DNA from: Oopsacas minuta
Taxonomy: Eukaryota > Porifera > Hexactinellida > Lyssacinosida > Leucopsacidae
Assembly: GCA_024704765.1 (NCBI GenBank)
Contig: JAKMXF010000033.1
Span: 62,001-126,000 of the forward strand
DNA: 64,000 nucleotides
Direction: 5' to 3'
Positions 63,819 through 64,000 of this stretch are shown here, piece by piece; position 1 is the first letter of the stretch; the number at the start of each line of letters is the position of its first letter. Both the position numbers and the translations under genes were made by a program. The notes beneath the pieces were generated by a model. It saw only the letters and a list, made by a program, of their open reading frames with translations. It searched no databases and had not been told where the DNA came from.

Positions 63819-64000
63819 ATGAGTTCTGATGCCATCGAGCTAGCAAGATTGAAAATGGAGAATGCCAAATTGACTAATCAGCTGCAAATAAGTAAAGAAG
63901 AGAAGGAAATAGATGCTGATATGATTAGATCTCTCAACAGAGAAGTAAACAAACTTAAGCTAATGTAAACAGTATTTATTTATTGTAATAATGTCGAATA
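63819..64000 (+). CDS. Coiled-coil protein, first exon (gene probably continues past the window)
   Basis: ATG at 63819 opens MSSDAIELARLKMENAKLTN and reads 49 codons of heptad-rich helix (SLNREVNKLKL) before an in-frame TAA at 63966-63968. The sequence there, CTAAT/GTAAAC, is a plausible splice donor, so this is more likely exon 1 of a larger coiled-coil gene than a 49-aa protein. Confidence 0.5.

Overview
This window is eukaryotic nuclear DNA from an animal. It is AT-rich, with compact GT-AG genes and many short introns. The gene set (ROCK, an integrin alpha chain, a DOK-type docking protein, RCAN, CYRI, PDZD8, a shootin-like protein, cyclin B3, nuclear COX5B and NDUFS5) is metazoan. The compact layout, the many single-exon NHL genes and the divergence of the family members suggest an early-branching animal such as a demosponge, but that is inference. 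There is no prokaryotic operon, CRISPR array or rRNA here.

Layout, left to right. 1-420 is the start of an unknown multi-pass membrane protein (-). 1816-9231 is Rho kinase ROCK (-). 9528-11732 is CYRI/FAM49 (-). 12177-17581 is a DOK/IRS-like docking protein (PH + PTB + polyQ tail, -). 17745-18356 is RCAN (-). 18771-19440 is a long palindrome. 19719-29293 is a secreted or GPI-type VWA/Cache protein (alpha2delta/CACHD1-like, -). Then come ATP6V1D, NDUFS5, cyclin B3 and COX5B (all -, to 37248), a DHHC palmitoyltransferase (38047-39411, -), two almost identical alpha-fucosyltransferases as an inverted pair (39708-40982 - and 41616-42842 +), a shootin-1-like protein (42999-46915, -), integrin alpha (48184-52385, +), PDZD8 (52853-61234, +), a small coiled-coil protein (61506-62147, +), POLR3H (62271-62994, -) and the start of another coiled-coil gene (63819 onward, +).

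The most striking property is gene nesting. Six introns in five host genes carry eight additional genes, on either strand. ROCK holds a 219-aa gene. The docking-protein gene holds an antisense 206-aa gene. The VWA/Cache gene holds two NHL genes and a two-exon gene, in an intron that splits its VWA domain. COX5B holds an antisense NHL gene. PDZD8 holds an antisense sugar transporter and an antisense FN3-like receptor in consecutive introns. I followed the host reading phase across each of these introns, so the host genes are genuinely continuous. Seven of the eight guests are single-exon, which fits retroposition or selection for compactness.

Other notable structures: two 248-bp Tc1/mariner-type MITEs with identical ends and TA target duplications; a second MITE family (CAGTCAACTC ends), one copy lying in a PDZD8 intron; a 150-170-bp dispersed repeat; a recurrent 19-nt motif (AAGGTGTGAAAATATGAAT and its complement), mostly in introns; TTTG/AAAC tracts in introns; and pure-CAA polyglutamine tracts in the docking protein. 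The host genes do not form a functional pathway, though several (ROCK, CYRI, integrin, docking protein, shootin) belong to adhesion and actin signalling.
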